A stretch of 64,000 nt of DNA from Candidula unifasciata (lineage: Eukaryota; Mollusca; Gastropoda; Stylommatophora; Geomitridae): assembly GCA_905116865.2 (NCBI GenBank), contig CAJHNH020008554.1, forward strand, positions 737,751 to 801,750, read 5' to 3'. Positions 1-10,599 of the stretch are shown here, piece after piece. Within the stretch, counting starts at the first letter, position 1; every line of letters starts with the position of its first letter. The notes under the pieces were generated by a model, which was given only the letters and a program-made list of their open reading frames with translations, did not search any database and had not been told where the DNA came from. A program made the translations under genes and the position numbers.

Positions 1-600
1 GACACTAGGTCCATCCCCCCCCCCTTTTCCCCCACCGACACACACAATGGGGCCCTGGAACTGACAGAGAGCCAAAGCTGAGGAAATATAATGTAACATA
101 CCAAAAGTGAAAGACTACCCAAAATATGGAATAATGGTATCAAGAACAGTCTTTAAGAACCAAAGATCCACTTATACAATGCATCAGAAGGAATACACAG
201 AAGACCCCCCCCCCCCCCCACCACACACTGATGAGGTAGCTGAAAGAAAAGAAGATGAAGTGAAAAAGGTTTGTTCCCTTTGATTCTTATGACCATTCTG
301 CGCAACAGGTGATCCCTTATTGGCACTTATTTTTTACTTTGAGATATGATTAATCCATACTCAGTGGCGCAGCAAGGTCAGGTGGTACCCTATGCTAAAA
401 AATGTCCTGTACCCCCCCCCCCCTCACAAACACATACATATAAATGTTAAAAAGATATTTTTGGCATTATGTGATCCCCTCAGTGACACCTGAGGCAGGC
501 TGCATCCCCTCTACCCTCTTCATATGCCACTGTCCATATTTTCTCATTAAATACACCAATTTTTAAAAAAGAGAAATCACATAACCATGCAGGTACCATT
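1..600. other. Non-coding, degraded repeat debris
   Basis: No coding exon is visible. The first 60 bases, with their C-run and GGGGCCCTGGAAC, look like the reverse-strand head of the repeat seen at 17.1 kb (family A-like). Short C-runs lie at about 206-220 and 411-422. Confidence 0.4.
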
Positions 601-640
601 AGTTCTAGGACACATAAAGACTACGCACACAGCTTTTTTT

Positions 641-1343
641 GGCTCTCATCCGAACTTCTACCCGATATTATGGCGGCCAAACAAACAGCCTAACAGGGCC
701 TCAGTCATGTGTAAAATGTGGAGTTTCTGCCAAGGAGCAAATCGCGACAAAACAAGGATTGGCTCCGAATGACACAAATGCTCTAACAGGGTCTCAGCGA
801 TATGTTAATTGCGGACCTGTTTCGTTGAATATGCCTCACTACCGACAGTATCCCCCACGCCACTACGCTTGGCATGAGTGGAGTGATAAACTAGATGGCT
901 GAGACTTACGAGCAGCAGCTACCGCATCTCCTGCAACTTACTCTAATTTATTTGCTCGTGAGTCCCAGGTATCTAGTTTAGATCCCTATCCACGCCGCGC
1001 GTAGCGGCATGGTTTGGTACTGCCGGCAGTGAGTTTAATCAAAAGAACACTGTCGCTAATCTGCACCTGTGTGCATGGTCTCTCTGCCACCTCCATATTA
1101 TCGTCTGTAATGTTGCATGTATCGAAACTGTCAATGGTTGCTAGTAACGTCTGCAGAAACGCTTGGAATAGTTAACGGTCGCTACTATCGTCTGCAGTGT
1201 TGCGTCTCTTGAACTTGTCAAGTAATCCTAGTTTTGCTGCAATTTGTTCCTTGGCAGAAACTCTGCATTTTACATATGACTGAGGCCCTGTTAGACGTTT
1301 GTTTGGTCGCCATAATATCGGGTAGAAGTTCGGAGGAGAGCCC
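641..1343. repeat. Foldback (long inverted-repeat) element
   Basis: Bases 641-758 and the reverse complement of 1225-1343 match along about 118 bp at roughly 90% by eye (shared pieces include GAACTTCTACCCGATATTA and CAGGGCCTCAGTCAT). The loop of about 466 bp carries a second imperfect palindrome (arms about 886-915 and 953-982, ending in variants of ACTAGAT...CACGAG). The loop resembles 63,640-63,870. The open frames here show no known domain and follow the palindromes. The transposon class is unknown. Confidence 0.7.
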
Positions 1344-1544
1344 TTCATTTGATTATTCTCAGCAGTCTCACAATCTTGCTGGCTGAAAATAGCTAGGATT
1401 TGAGGGTTGACAGCAAAGTTTGGTAAAAAGAACAAGCTGAGGGGAAGCTGAAAATTCCAAACCAAGGTTTAAAGACCAGATTCTAATCTAATGACTAACA
1501 ATGTTCGGCTATCTTCCGAATAACGGTCCCAAATTATCGAGGCA

Positions 1545-1670
1545 GAAAATATACCCTAACAGGGCCTTAGTCATGTGTCAATTGCGCACTTCCGGCGACT
1601 TAAATTGCGCACTTCCGGCGACTTCTGCCACCACCGAGAGTATCCCCCACGCCGCATGAGCAATGTTCTG
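1545..1670 (+). repeat. Fragment of the foldback family with short internal duplication
   Basis: It contains CCCTAACAGGGCCTTAGTCAT and TATCCCCCACGCCGC, which also occur in the foldback element at 641-1343. The unit TTGCGCACTTCCGGCGACTT occurs twice in tandem (about 1583-1625). Confidence 0.5.
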
Positions 1671-1940
1671 TATCAACCAGCTTCTCAAATGCCTGTGCCT
1701 ATTTTGATAAATAATAATACCCGATGAAAATAACATAATTAATGAATCATACAGCATTCATACTATTACTATTATGAGTATCAATTCAGTATTCACCATT
1801 ATTGTTATTATTAATTATGTATGGTGATAAAGTTACAGATATTATTATTTATAATTAAAAATTACTTTAATTAAATTTATATTCAATATTGAATTGCTTG
1901 GAGTGACATAAATGATTCAATCAGGAACCCATTTGCTTAC

Positions 1941-2223
1941 TTCCAAACTCCTTGGCAGTACTGAGCGCTCTGGCAGACACATCCTCAAGCGTATTCAGTG
2001 GCGATGTATCGTGCGAGGACTCTGATGTTGTCGAAGCTTTGCCGTCATTATCCTCAGATTCTGTCTCCGTCAGCCCTTCCTTGGAGCTGATACTGGTCTC
2101 CACCGAGGTGGAACTTATGCTGTCCTTGCTCTCGGAATTGACATGTCCTTCGTTTTCCTTATTTTCATCCGATTCCTTCGGTCGCTGGCCTACACCTAGC
2201 CAGCTGGTAACTGAGCTAAACAT
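1941..2223 (-). CDS. SYAP1: SYAP1/SAP47-like protein, first coding exon (partial gene)
   Basis: This exon encodes 94 residues plus one base of the next codon. It starts at the ATG whose complement is 2221-2223 and ends at a good donor (A|GTAAGC) just below 1941. The start MFSSVTSWLG is very close to the vertebrate SYAP1 start, and the exon ends in an AL..AKEFG motif like the conserved AKDFG that precedes the amphipathic part of SYAP1. Between them is a Ser/Glu/Asp-rich, probably disordered linker. Known family members are about 350 residues with a C-terminal BSD domain and act as cytoplasmic/Golgi or synaptic adaptors in Akt signalling. The next exons are not found below 1941, so the gene must run off the left edge. 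The upstream ATG at 2305-2307 is less likely because what follows it does not resemble the family. A hAT element begins 241 bp upstream of the start. Confidence 0.78.
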
Positions 2224-2884
2224 GATCTTGGTTGCAAAATACAAAAGATAAATATGATTCTGAAACTTCCACAACTCCTGCGGTGACACAACATAAACAT
2301 ATGTCACGTGACACGTCCGTGATAGCTTTGAAATATTTATATATTTTTTTAAATGGTTGTAATTTAACTTCTTTGTATATCAACGTGATCAAAATGGCAA
2401 AGTGTTATTTCAAAACAAGCAATTTTGCAAAAAAACATTTACTCTCATTATATTTACAGTTAACCGGTGTTGCCACTTTGGATCTTTTATATCCAAATTT
2501 AGATCTTTTTCATTGCATTTAGATACTGTTTTTGACGTTTAGATCGTAAATATTTTTATAGATTCTTTTGTATGAAGTTAGATATTTTATAGATTTTTTT
2601 TTTTCTTTCATTGTCAATTTAATAATTACTGTGCAAAATATTTACTACAATATTTTTGTTTTTGTCAGGCACGTACATTGTGACAACTGCCATTACTTGA
2701 ACTTTGAACTCTCACTGGGGTCAACGCACAAATATCTGGCAGCCCCGGTACTGATTAATAAAAACGCGCGTAAATCGTACTAACTTTGTTTCAACCGTAT
2801 CCTCGCTGTGCTGACTTTGCGTTTCTTTTTCATGTGATTTAGAAAAAAATAATTGCTCACCTTCATTTCGAAAAACCTTTCAAC

Positions 2885-4972
2885 ATGCCAAAAGTAAAGT
2901 ATGAGCAAAAAATTTGGAAGGAGTGGTTGCATGATGACAAAATTAGAAACTGGGAATATGACCAAAGCTTCTTGTAAGTACTGCAAGTGTTAGTCATGCA
3001 GAGACTAAGACAAGCATAAAACTGCAGTTTCATTTACAGATATTACACCGCTGACATCTGTTTTCAGAACTATACTGATAAATGAATCATCAAAAGTTGA
3101 AGTATCAGTCACAATGTTTTTAATTTGTCACTGCGCAATTTTAAACTGTGACCATTTGATCGATTTGTAAAAAAAAATCTTGGACTAGTTCACTTTGAAA
3201 AGTGTGATGTAGAAAGTATAGTTTAGGAACTGAAGGACCTTTTAATCAGCAAACAGTTAGGCTTGAAGAATTTGGCTGTAATTGGCACTGATAATGCCTC
3301 AGTGATGGTTGGTATAAACAATGGCGTTTATGCCAAGTTGAAGGAAGCTAACTCATCGTTAATACTTATAAAATGTATGCGTCATTCATTGCAGCTAGCA
3401 TTATCACATCTTCTTCTTCTTCTTTTGTCAAAATCTGCTTGTGCCGCTAGGCGTCGTAGTCTATCAGATGATCGGTAACCGAGCCAGGGCGCGCTCAGTC
3501 GCTTCATACGCCGTGATGTTATGTAGTCTCAAGTTGTCCGTGACTCCTTCAATCCATCTTCTTCTTGGTCTTCCCCTGCCTCTTGGTGTTTCGATTTTCA
3601 TGTTGTTTGTTCTTGATGCTGGCATCGTTGGTTCCATTCTCATTAGGTGACTAAACCATTTCATTCTTTGCTTCTCAATAAATTTAATGATGGGTATGGT
3701 TCCAATAGTTCTTGTAATCACATCGTTTCTCACTCGATCTCTTCTGGTTTTATTCGCAGCCATTCTCAAACATCTCATTTCACAGGTGGTTAGTCTTCTC
3801 TCGTGTTCATTATCACATGCTTCATCTAAATATTTACCAAGGAATTTGGAATACCTTATTGCTGAAACACTTTACTGGTTTTCCAAATCATTTGTCAGAC
3901 AACAGCAATACAATACATTATATACAGCCTTGAATGATGGTTCCACACCACCGAAAATTCTGTCAGATTGCAAAACTAGATGGTTATCAATTTAACCAGC
4001 TGTTGAAAGAATTATGAAGCAATGGCTGAAGTTGAAGACACATTTTGAAATAACAAGACAAAGTGAAAAGTGCTACACAGCTGAAAATGGAATATACAGT
4101 GATGAAAAAAATTTGGCATTCATTCTCATTTTATAACCTATTCTAATGGAAGTGCAAAAAGTTAATAAACTGTTCGAATCTAAACTTGTTGATAAAGTTA
4201 AATTACTTGATGATCTCACCTTGCTATTTCACTCGAAAAAGACTGGTGTTGCCAACTTCTAAAGCTGATTTGCTCACTTGCACTATAGAGAGCTATTTGG
4301 CTCCTAAGCCACACCTTGGATATTAAATTGAATCAAATATTGATGATTTAAAAACAAAAGGACTGTTAACAGAGAATGAAGAGAACAACTTAAGAAAACG
4401 CTGTCAAGATTTCCTTATCTCAATATTGAAGCAATTGAAGCAGAGACTTCCTGAAAATCTAGATGTTTTAAAAGAATATTTCACTTTTTTTTTTGTGAGC
4501 AACATACTTCAGCCAATAAAGGACATACCTAAATATTGTTAAGTTATGAAATTTTTAGTGGCTACTGATAATAGTGTTGCGAAAGCAAAATATCAGTTAA
4601 CCAAAATAAAGTTAGCTGGATGGACAAACAAAACAGAAACTAAAGCGTTTTGGAGTGAAGTGAGACAATTTGAAGATGCCCCATCAAACAGTCCATTCTG
4701 TAAGCTCTTTAAAGTGCCATGTCTGCCATGATACTACCCCACTCAAATGCTGACGTAGAAAGAGTTGACCTCTTAAATGCTATTGTGCCATTAAAATTCG
4801 GCCTGATGAGACTAGAGAAATAAGCCTACTGTTCCACTTATAAAGAAATTTTAACAGCCAAAGCATACCAGGGTCATTTTGGATCTGAAGCTTCAATTTC
4901 ATTATCCAAGCTAAGTTTATCCTGTGGATCTTGTGAGACAGACATCAGTGAAGGTGAGGACATGATTAAATA
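2885..4972 (+). pseudogene. hAT transposase pseudogene
   Basis: Frames across this span join into one hAT-type transposase with several stops, frameshifts and a 398-bp LINE insertion. Recognisable blocks are GTDNASVMVG (catalytic-core region), MRHSLQLALSH, SDCKTRW and the later KFLVATDNS segment. The last part (VPCLP at about 4720) fits the conserved C-terminal dimerisation region, in degraded form. I cannot name the hAT clade without a search. Confidence 0.75.
3410..3807 (-). mobile_element. 5'-truncated LINE nested in the hAT transposase
   Basis: The 398-bp insert is flanked by the exact 11-bp duplication CATTATCACAT (3399-3409 and 3808-3818). It begins with a CTT run, i.e. a (GAA)n tail on the minus strand. 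The minus strand reads as a reverse-transcriptase C-terminus: MRCLRMAANKTRRDRVRND, KQRMKWFSHLMRM, then GRGRPRRRW. Removing it rejoins the transposase frame (SLQLALSH + ASSKYL). Confidence 0.88.
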
Positions 4973-5193
4973 GGGTAAGTCATAACAAAAGCTATGTAGT
5001 GTTTGACTTTTTCTATTTGGATGTTTTTTCTAGATCTTTTCCACGCAGATTTAGATCTTTTTAGATATTTTTTGACACCGTTTTGGATATTTTTTGTCAA
5101 AGAAAAGTGGCAACACTGCAGTTAACGTCCAATAGAGATGTGATTCTACTTCCTGTCGTCATAATTTTGTATAATCGATTCAATTTTGGTAAA

Positions 5194-5479
5194 CCCCCGT
5201 GTGGGTTCCGGGGCCCCATTGTAGGGGAAAACAAGAATAGACCCACTGCCTCCCCAAAAGCATGTCGTAAGAGTGGACTAATTGGGGAGCTTCCTTTGAA
5301 GTCGCAGTGCATCTGCCGGAGAGGCAAGGAACCAACAATCTGTATTCAAGAGAATGAGATCTGTAAAACTGATGCACACGCAACACTCAGGTTCTGGAGC
5401 AGGACTGCAGTTCAGTAGTGGACGAGCAACCAGAACTTTCCTCCAGAGTGTACAGTTGGTGAACGCGAAGAAGAAGAAG
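5194..5479 (+). repeat. GAA-tailed SINE-like repeat, family A
   Basis: It starts CCCCCGTGTGGGTTCCGGGG and ends in a GAA run. An exact 12-bp duplication AATTTTGGTAAA (5182-5193 and 5480-5491) brackets a 286-bp unit, showing retroposition. The same body (AAAACAAGAATAGACCCACTG, GAGAGGCAAGGAACCAAC) recurs at 25.3, 28.0, 34.4, 50.9, 55.4 and 57.3 kb. No clear tRNA-type A/B boxes are seen. Confidence 0.85.
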
Positions 5480-5619
5480 AATTTTGGTAAAAATTTTCTT
5501 TTAACTGAAATGAAATTTTCAGTCAAAATCTCCATAAATGAATGGTTCCTATTGTTGCATCTATAAATGTGATTGTATTATTTTTGGGATTTTTACTTGC
5601 CATAGATCCTTATTTGGGT

Positions 5620-7380
5620 TCCCGGCCTTAATTTGTGTGTGGGGTTGGGGTATACCCCCTGCCCACGACCGGCTTTAGCTGACGGGTTGTGCTGCAAACG
5701 TCATCGGGTCGGGCTAACTATGAATAAAAGCAGCGGCTTTTTGTATTAGTTCATTACTAATTTATTTATTTTAGTTCATATCTGAAAGTCTTTTTGCCCT
5801 GTCAGAAACATGCACTGTAAAAAATCTCCCTAAACACGGAAGCAGAGAGAGAGGGGGGGGGGGAAGAATCCGTAGGATTGCGTAGGATATTGTGTATATA
5901 GTGCTAGACTCATTTTTCTAGACCAGCCAGCACACAGTGAATCAAGATGGAAGGAAAAGACGTTGGTGTTGGATAAGTCAAACCACTTAGAAAGCCTGGT
6001 AACAATAAACTATAATTTTTGCACTGGAAATAACATAGTAAAATGAATAAAGACAGACAGAAACACACAGAGAGGGAAACTAGATGTGAAGTTAACAAGA
6101 GCGAGAGTTTTTAGCTGCATGTCATGGCAAAGAATAGGCCGTTTGGTGTGAGGGGGGTTGCGAGGCATCTGGCGATAAAGGACAGAACAGGATGGAGAAT
6201 CGACACCCGCTAGGTGGTGTGGTTAACATCCACTTGACCGCCTTATACTTGGTATTTACATCAGGCTGAGTCAGCATGGAAGCTCTACATCAATTATACA
6301 AATCAAATACAGTTTAGTGGCGCGGTTATTTCTATCACAGGCGTGAGTGAAAGTTGAAAGTCGCTGTCACGTGTACAAGGTGTTACTGCTTATCTCACCT
6401 CGCGCACCTGCAGGATGTGTTTTAGTTTTACGGAAGACATGCCACACGTCTACGTCGTGCGCTACCGATGATGGTGTGTATCGGTCTAAACTGAGATGGT
6501 AGGGGGACTTAGAGTTGGTAGCCCTCAGAGATGCCTGCCCTGAACATCCGTAGGCACTTATCAGCCCAGCCGCCTTTTCCTGGGTAAATACGTACCGTAC
6601 ATGAAAAATTCATTTGGAACATATATGAAATGCGCTGGCCGAGCACCCTACTAAATGACAAACTTAGGTTCAAATGTCTGTGGTTTGGAGGTCCTACTGC
6701 ACGACTTGGTTCAAACGTCTGTTGGCCAAGACTACAACTGTATGGCTATTAAGGTTCAAATGTCCGTCCATCTAGTGTCCTACTGTATGATAGCAAAGGT
6801 AGGGATTGTCCGTGCTCAGAGATTCTACTTTATGAAACAGAAGATTCAAACGTCCGCTCCAATGACCACATTTCCCATAAATGCGCAACAAGTGATATGT
6901 GGCAACCACGTGAAAGGCGCCTCTGCAGTAGAGAGAAGTGAGATGCCTTTCTATACAGGGATTTGGGGTCTCAGGTGAATCCATAAAGGATGGAGCCCGT
7001 AATGAGTGGGAGGTTCAGTACAGTATACGGAAGTGAGGTTAAGCATTCGTGTGCAGAACGTGACGATTCGTGCACGACCGTCTACAGACGGTCATGATTC
7101 GTGCCTTCTCTTAGAGTCGACCAATCTGCACGCGGCCACTTTAGACGGGGTCCTCTTGGGACAACACATGTGGATCAGGGGGTGATGAAGTCACCACGAT
7201 AATGAGACTTCAAATGTTCCAGAAACTAAACGAGGAGGCTAAACGATAAAAATGAATGCAGCTGTGTTGTAAATAGGCACAACGCACGTAACTGGGGCGA
7301 ACAATGAAGAAGAATAAGAAATGCAGATTCGGGCCGGTAAGAAAATGTTTAGACACTATGCCTTCCTTAAATATATTTCC
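5620..7380. other. Non-coding spacer
   Basis: No gene is recognised. A fragment resembling SINE family D (TAGTGCTAGACTCATTTTTCTAGACCAG...) lies near 5900-5950. At 6655-6800 an imperfect repeated phrase (GGTTCAAATGTC / GGTTCAAACGTC / GGTTCAAATGTC) suggests an old, unclassified repeat. A short palindrome GACCGTCTACAGACGGTC lies at about 7076-7094. Confidence 0.4.
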
Positions 7381-7388
7381 CCCTAAAC

Positions 7389-7591
7389 CAGCGGCTCTCA
7401 ACCTTCCTAATGCCGCGACTCCTTAATACAGTTCACTCATGTTGTGGCGACCCCCAGACTATTATTTTCCTTCATAACTTAAATGAATATGTGTTTTCCG
7501 ATGGTCCTAGGCGACCCCTGTGAAAGGGTCGTTCGACCCCCCCCCCCCCCCAAAAAAAAAAGGGTGGCGACCTGCAGGTCGAGAATCGCTG
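7389..7591 (-). mobile_element. SPIN-like non-autonomous hAT element
   Basis: The 203-bp element has inverted ends CAGCGGCTCTCAACCTTC and (reverse complement) CAGCGATTCTCGACCTGC. The 8-bp flanks are CCCTAAAC and TACTAAAC (6 of 8 match), as for a hAT target duplication. The interior carries GGTCGTTCGACCC, CCTGTGAAAGGGTCG, TGTGTTTTCCGATGGTC and CTAATGCCGCGACTCC, all of which I recognise as SPIN hallmarks in reverse orientation. A C15A10 run has grown near one end. The SPIN assignment is from memory and needs an alignment. Confidence 0.82.
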
Positions 7592-8037
7592 TACTAAACA
7601 AGCGTTAATTACAAAGTCCAGAAATCTAACAAAAGATCATTTTCTAGTCAGTCCAAGGCCCCGATGTACACTAATCACGTGTTCAGAGCATCATAAATGT
7701 AAGAGGCACCACAATGGCTTTTTAACAGCCTTGGAGCTGAACTTTTTTTTTTCTCGGTTGAAGAACATTTTTCAAATCCCGCCAGAAAAAAAAAATGTAA
7801 CAAGACAGGCTTGATGCCTTATCTCTGTTGAGTATAGAAGCAGCTGTGTTACATACGATTAGTTTGATCACAGACTTTGTAATTAAAAATTAAGTAAGGA
7901 AAAACTGTACAAACATGAATAAGGTAGAAGTATACAAAAATAGACATTTTCCATCTTATTGTAGATTTTATTTAGTTTGGATAGAAACAATTTTATTTTA
8001 TGGTTTATTATTGTTTATATTTTGAATTACATCTGCT

Positions 8038-8063
8038 GGGGGGGGGGGGGGGGGGGGGGGGGG
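8038..8063 (+). repeat. Poly-G run
   Basis: An uninterrupted run of 26 G. It is one of five long G-runs on the + strand in this window. Confidence 0.95.
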
Positions 8064-8099
8064 AGATCACTGACGCCTTAATACTGGGAACAAATCTTT

Positions 8100-8340
8100 G
8101 GCCCTGGGCACACTGAATTTATGAGCTACATCAATTCATATTTGGATAGACCGATGAGCAGTCAATGGGTGATATACCCAGCATCACGATGGTCGCCTTT
8201 CCTTCATTACCGGGTCCCTGATTTAGGTTGCGTCGACCTGGGAGTCAAGGTAATATAAAACCAGATACGGTTCCGAACCCAAAACTTTCGTGATGGCAGG
8301 CGAGCGTCTAGCTGCTACACTGCTACAGCTCTCTCATGTT
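8100..8340 (-). repeat. tRNA-headed SINE, family D
   Basis: The reverse complement begins with GTGTAGCAGCTAGACGCTCG and GGGTTCGGAACCG (A- and B-box-like), then the body with ACCTGGGAGTCAAGGT, and ends in GATAGACCGATGAG...TGGGTGAT. It matches the + copy at 14.9 kb in reverse. Confidence 0.7.
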
Positions 8341-8402
8341 AACCCCCCCCCCTTCCCCCCAATTCATTTTGGGTTTGCATTTCCTTCTTTTCTTTGCCAA
8401 TT

Positions 8403-8530
8403 GTCGGCTCTGTGGCTAAGTCGATGCGAACGCTTCGTAATGCCGGGATGCCGAGTTCGATCACAGCGGCGGGCCATGCGCCTTGTGTTGTTTTCGACAG
8501 TGGTATAAAGAAAGCCGACCCTCCATAAAG
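8403..8530 (+). repeat. tRNA-headed SINE, family C
   Basis: It has an A-box-like TGTGGCTAAGTCG at 8411-8423 and a B-box-like GAGTTCGATCAC at 8453-8464, about 30 bp apart, followed by TTGTTTTCGACAGTGG. Copies lie at 9225-9350 (-) and 30158-30345 (+). Confidence 0.75.
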
Positions 8531-8925
8531 CAAATCCATAATCTATCACCACAGGATCACATGCTGAAACACCGTAAACAGTATTCTTTGTTCCATGTCT
8601 GTTGCTGCTACAATCTTGAGAGCGCTGAGTCCTCTTTTGTCATTTCACCGCAACTGCCTCCACGTGATCTCTGAAAGACAGGCTTCTATCAAAAATGATA
8701 CCCAGAAACTTCAGTTTGCTCTGTCTTTTGATGTTTCTGTCATTAATTGTGAGGTCTGGAACATTAGCTCACACAATTCTATTGTCCAGAGAACAGTATC
8801 CAGAACGAGTAACCATTGTGTGGATAAGCTGTGTAACAGAGAGTGACCCCAGGTCGGTCTGTATAGGTCATGACTCGCAACCTCTGCAAACCACTCAGAC
8901 ACTTTAATAGGAGAGACCAGATGAA
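8530..8925 (-). pseudogene. RNase H-type LINE, reverse-transcriptase fragment
   Basis: The minus strand, in broken frames, gives phrases such as FDRSLSFRDH and ALKIVAATDMEQR. They match the LINE at 42.9 kb (FDRSLSFRDHIEEV, ALKIMAAMDIEQR). It is a dead copy of the same family, adjacent to a family C SINE. Confidence 0.65.
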
Positions 8926-9224
8926 ACACACAAAAACCTGCTACCCGTTAGTATGGAGACAGTTAACGAACAATGAAAAGAGTTAAAGTGATGGTATGTG
9001 CTCCATTAGGGGGAAAAACACTGGTCAGTTTTACAACGCCATCTATTATGTGTGTTCTAGTAAAGATGACTAATTCTATCTTGCGTTTTGTCTACTGGCA
9101 CATTGTATGATGATCGGCAAAGGTTAGTTGCGTATCCTTTACAGGACGTTGCAGAACCAACCTCAACAGCCCCTGGCTATTGTGTGGTTTTTCTAGGCAA
9201 ATTTACGTCCAGTAGTTTGCCATT

Positions 9225-9350
9225 GCTTACTGGGCTGTTGGCTTTCTTGATACCACTGTCGAAACCAACGCAAGGCGCATGGCCTGCAGCTTTGATCGAA
9301 CCCGGCATTACGAAGTGTTCGCATCGACTTAGCCACAGGGCCGACCAAAA
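9225..9350 (-). repeat. tRNA-headed SINE, family C
   Basis: Reverse copy of the repeat at 8403: the complement contains GTGGCTAAGTCGATGCGAA, GTAATGCCGGGTTCGATC and GGTTTCGACAGTGG. Confidence 0.75.
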
Positions 9351-9439
9351 GCTTCACAACTGTAAAATGATTGATGACACCTGTTTTTTATTTTAAATAA
9401 TGAAACGTCTTGTCCCCTTAGTGAAATGTTCATTTTTTT

Positions 9440-9880
9440 TTGCAGCTCTAGGCTGCACCCCCATGTCCATCAGCCTAGATAGGGATATGGAGTCATGCCC
9501 TTTGGCGTGCTGGTCCTCACGGTAAGTGCTGCGCATGGCGTTGATAACATTGCTTCAGTCCAGTACTGGACCAACCCTAGCAACGTTGGTGGTGAATTGA
9601 TGTATGACAAGCTAGATGTTGTGAGGACCCGTAAACATTGTGGAGGTGCAAATAAATCATTATAGTCTGAGAAGAATGGCGCTGCTAGGAGTAACCATGG
9701 AATCTGGCCAACACTCAAGGGAAAGGCAAGATGGATATAATCATATCAGACAGTTACTGGTGCCATCGGAAAAGGAACTTTTTGCTTGCTGCTGAAGATG
9801 GGGATGGAGTGCTTATGGGAGTGTCCCAAGTGCTATGATGTCGATACTAAATTCAATAATCTGAATAAGGTTCCAGGAAT
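9440..9880 (+). pseudogene. 3' fragment of RNase H-type LINE
   Basis: Broken frames give [23 protein letters not shown] and LLLKMGMECLWECPKCYDV. These match the end of the LINE at 43.5-44.2 kb (GGELIHDKADVVKA, LRGKARR, ECPKC). Stops and frameshifts abolish coding. Confidence 0.72.
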
Positions 9881-10324
9881 TGTTAATAATGTCTTCCAAC
9901 AAAAGTCACCAGGGTACTGATATAGCACACCATGTATTTTTGTCCTTTGGCAAAAAGGCTGAAACATTTGGTGAAGCAGTACATGAATGTAGTGGACTCA
10001 GGTCTTCAAGAAGACCAACCTGTCTGACTTGGAAAAGTTTGCTAGTATAGTTTGCCTACTGTTGACATAGCTCCGGGTATCAGGGTGACAACTCAAGTGA
10101 CACTAGCACTTAAGGCAGAGACCCAAATAAGGACCATGTTGTTACTTGAATCGGATAAGTTACAGTTGAAAGGACTGATTTCATTGCCATGCTCGGGCTC
10201 AGGCCACTGGTTTGTGATGATCCTCCTTTTCAACATATGGCCCATGCGTAAACTTAGCTGAATAGCCCTGCCCTATGTGAATCAAGCATATAGGTTACCG
10301 TTGTTCAACTATAATAAACCATGA

Positions 10325-10590
10325 TACATGAGAAGGCAGATGTGGTCAAGGCCTTTTGGGAACAAGTAACGGAATCTTGATTATGGCCTGGAGAGACTGA
10401 GGCACCTAGATGAAACCAGAGAGTCTGGCCGGCTCATTACCCTCAGAGGAAAGGCAAGATGGACATACACCAGATTGTGATCGGTACCATCAGTACTGGA
10501 ACTTTGCGCTGGGGGCTGAAAATTGGGACGGAGTACATATGAGAATGCTTAAGTTCTGTGACATCAATTCTTTACTCAACTCAACTCAAC
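10325..10590 (+). pseudogene. 3' fragment of RNase H-type LINE
   Basis: It contains EKADVVKAFWEQVTES, RKGKMDIHQIVIGT and GLKIGTEYI, as in the 43.5-44.2 kb LINE. It ends in the short tandem tail ACTCAACTCAACTCAACT, in keeping with the repeat-type 3' tails of this family. Confidence 0.7.
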
Positions 10591-10599
10591 TAATAAACC

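Larger units (their letters stand above)
2465..5118 (+). mobile_element. hAT-superfamily DNA transposon, degraded, with TIRs and 8-bp TSD
   Basis: The ends are CGGTGTTGCCACTTT (2465) and the reverse complement of AAAGTGGCAACACTG (ending 5118), that is, inverted repeats with one mismatch. Both ends are flanked by CAGTTAAC (2457-2464 and 5119-5126), an exact 8-bp target duplication, as hAT transposases make. AT-rich subterminal copies of TTTAGATCTTTTT lie inside both ends. The interior reads as a broken transposase on the + strand: a start near 2885 (MPKVKYEQK), a GTDNASVMVGINNG block near 3288, then SLQLALSH, a break caused by a nested LINE, ASSKYLPRN, a CKTRW block near 3975 and a C-terminal part to about 4960. 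Many stops and frameshifts make it inactive. Confidence 0.88.

Noticed and set aside
1..1940. SYAP1 exon 2
   Set aside because: No minus-strand frame here resembles the amphipathic and BSD parts of the family.
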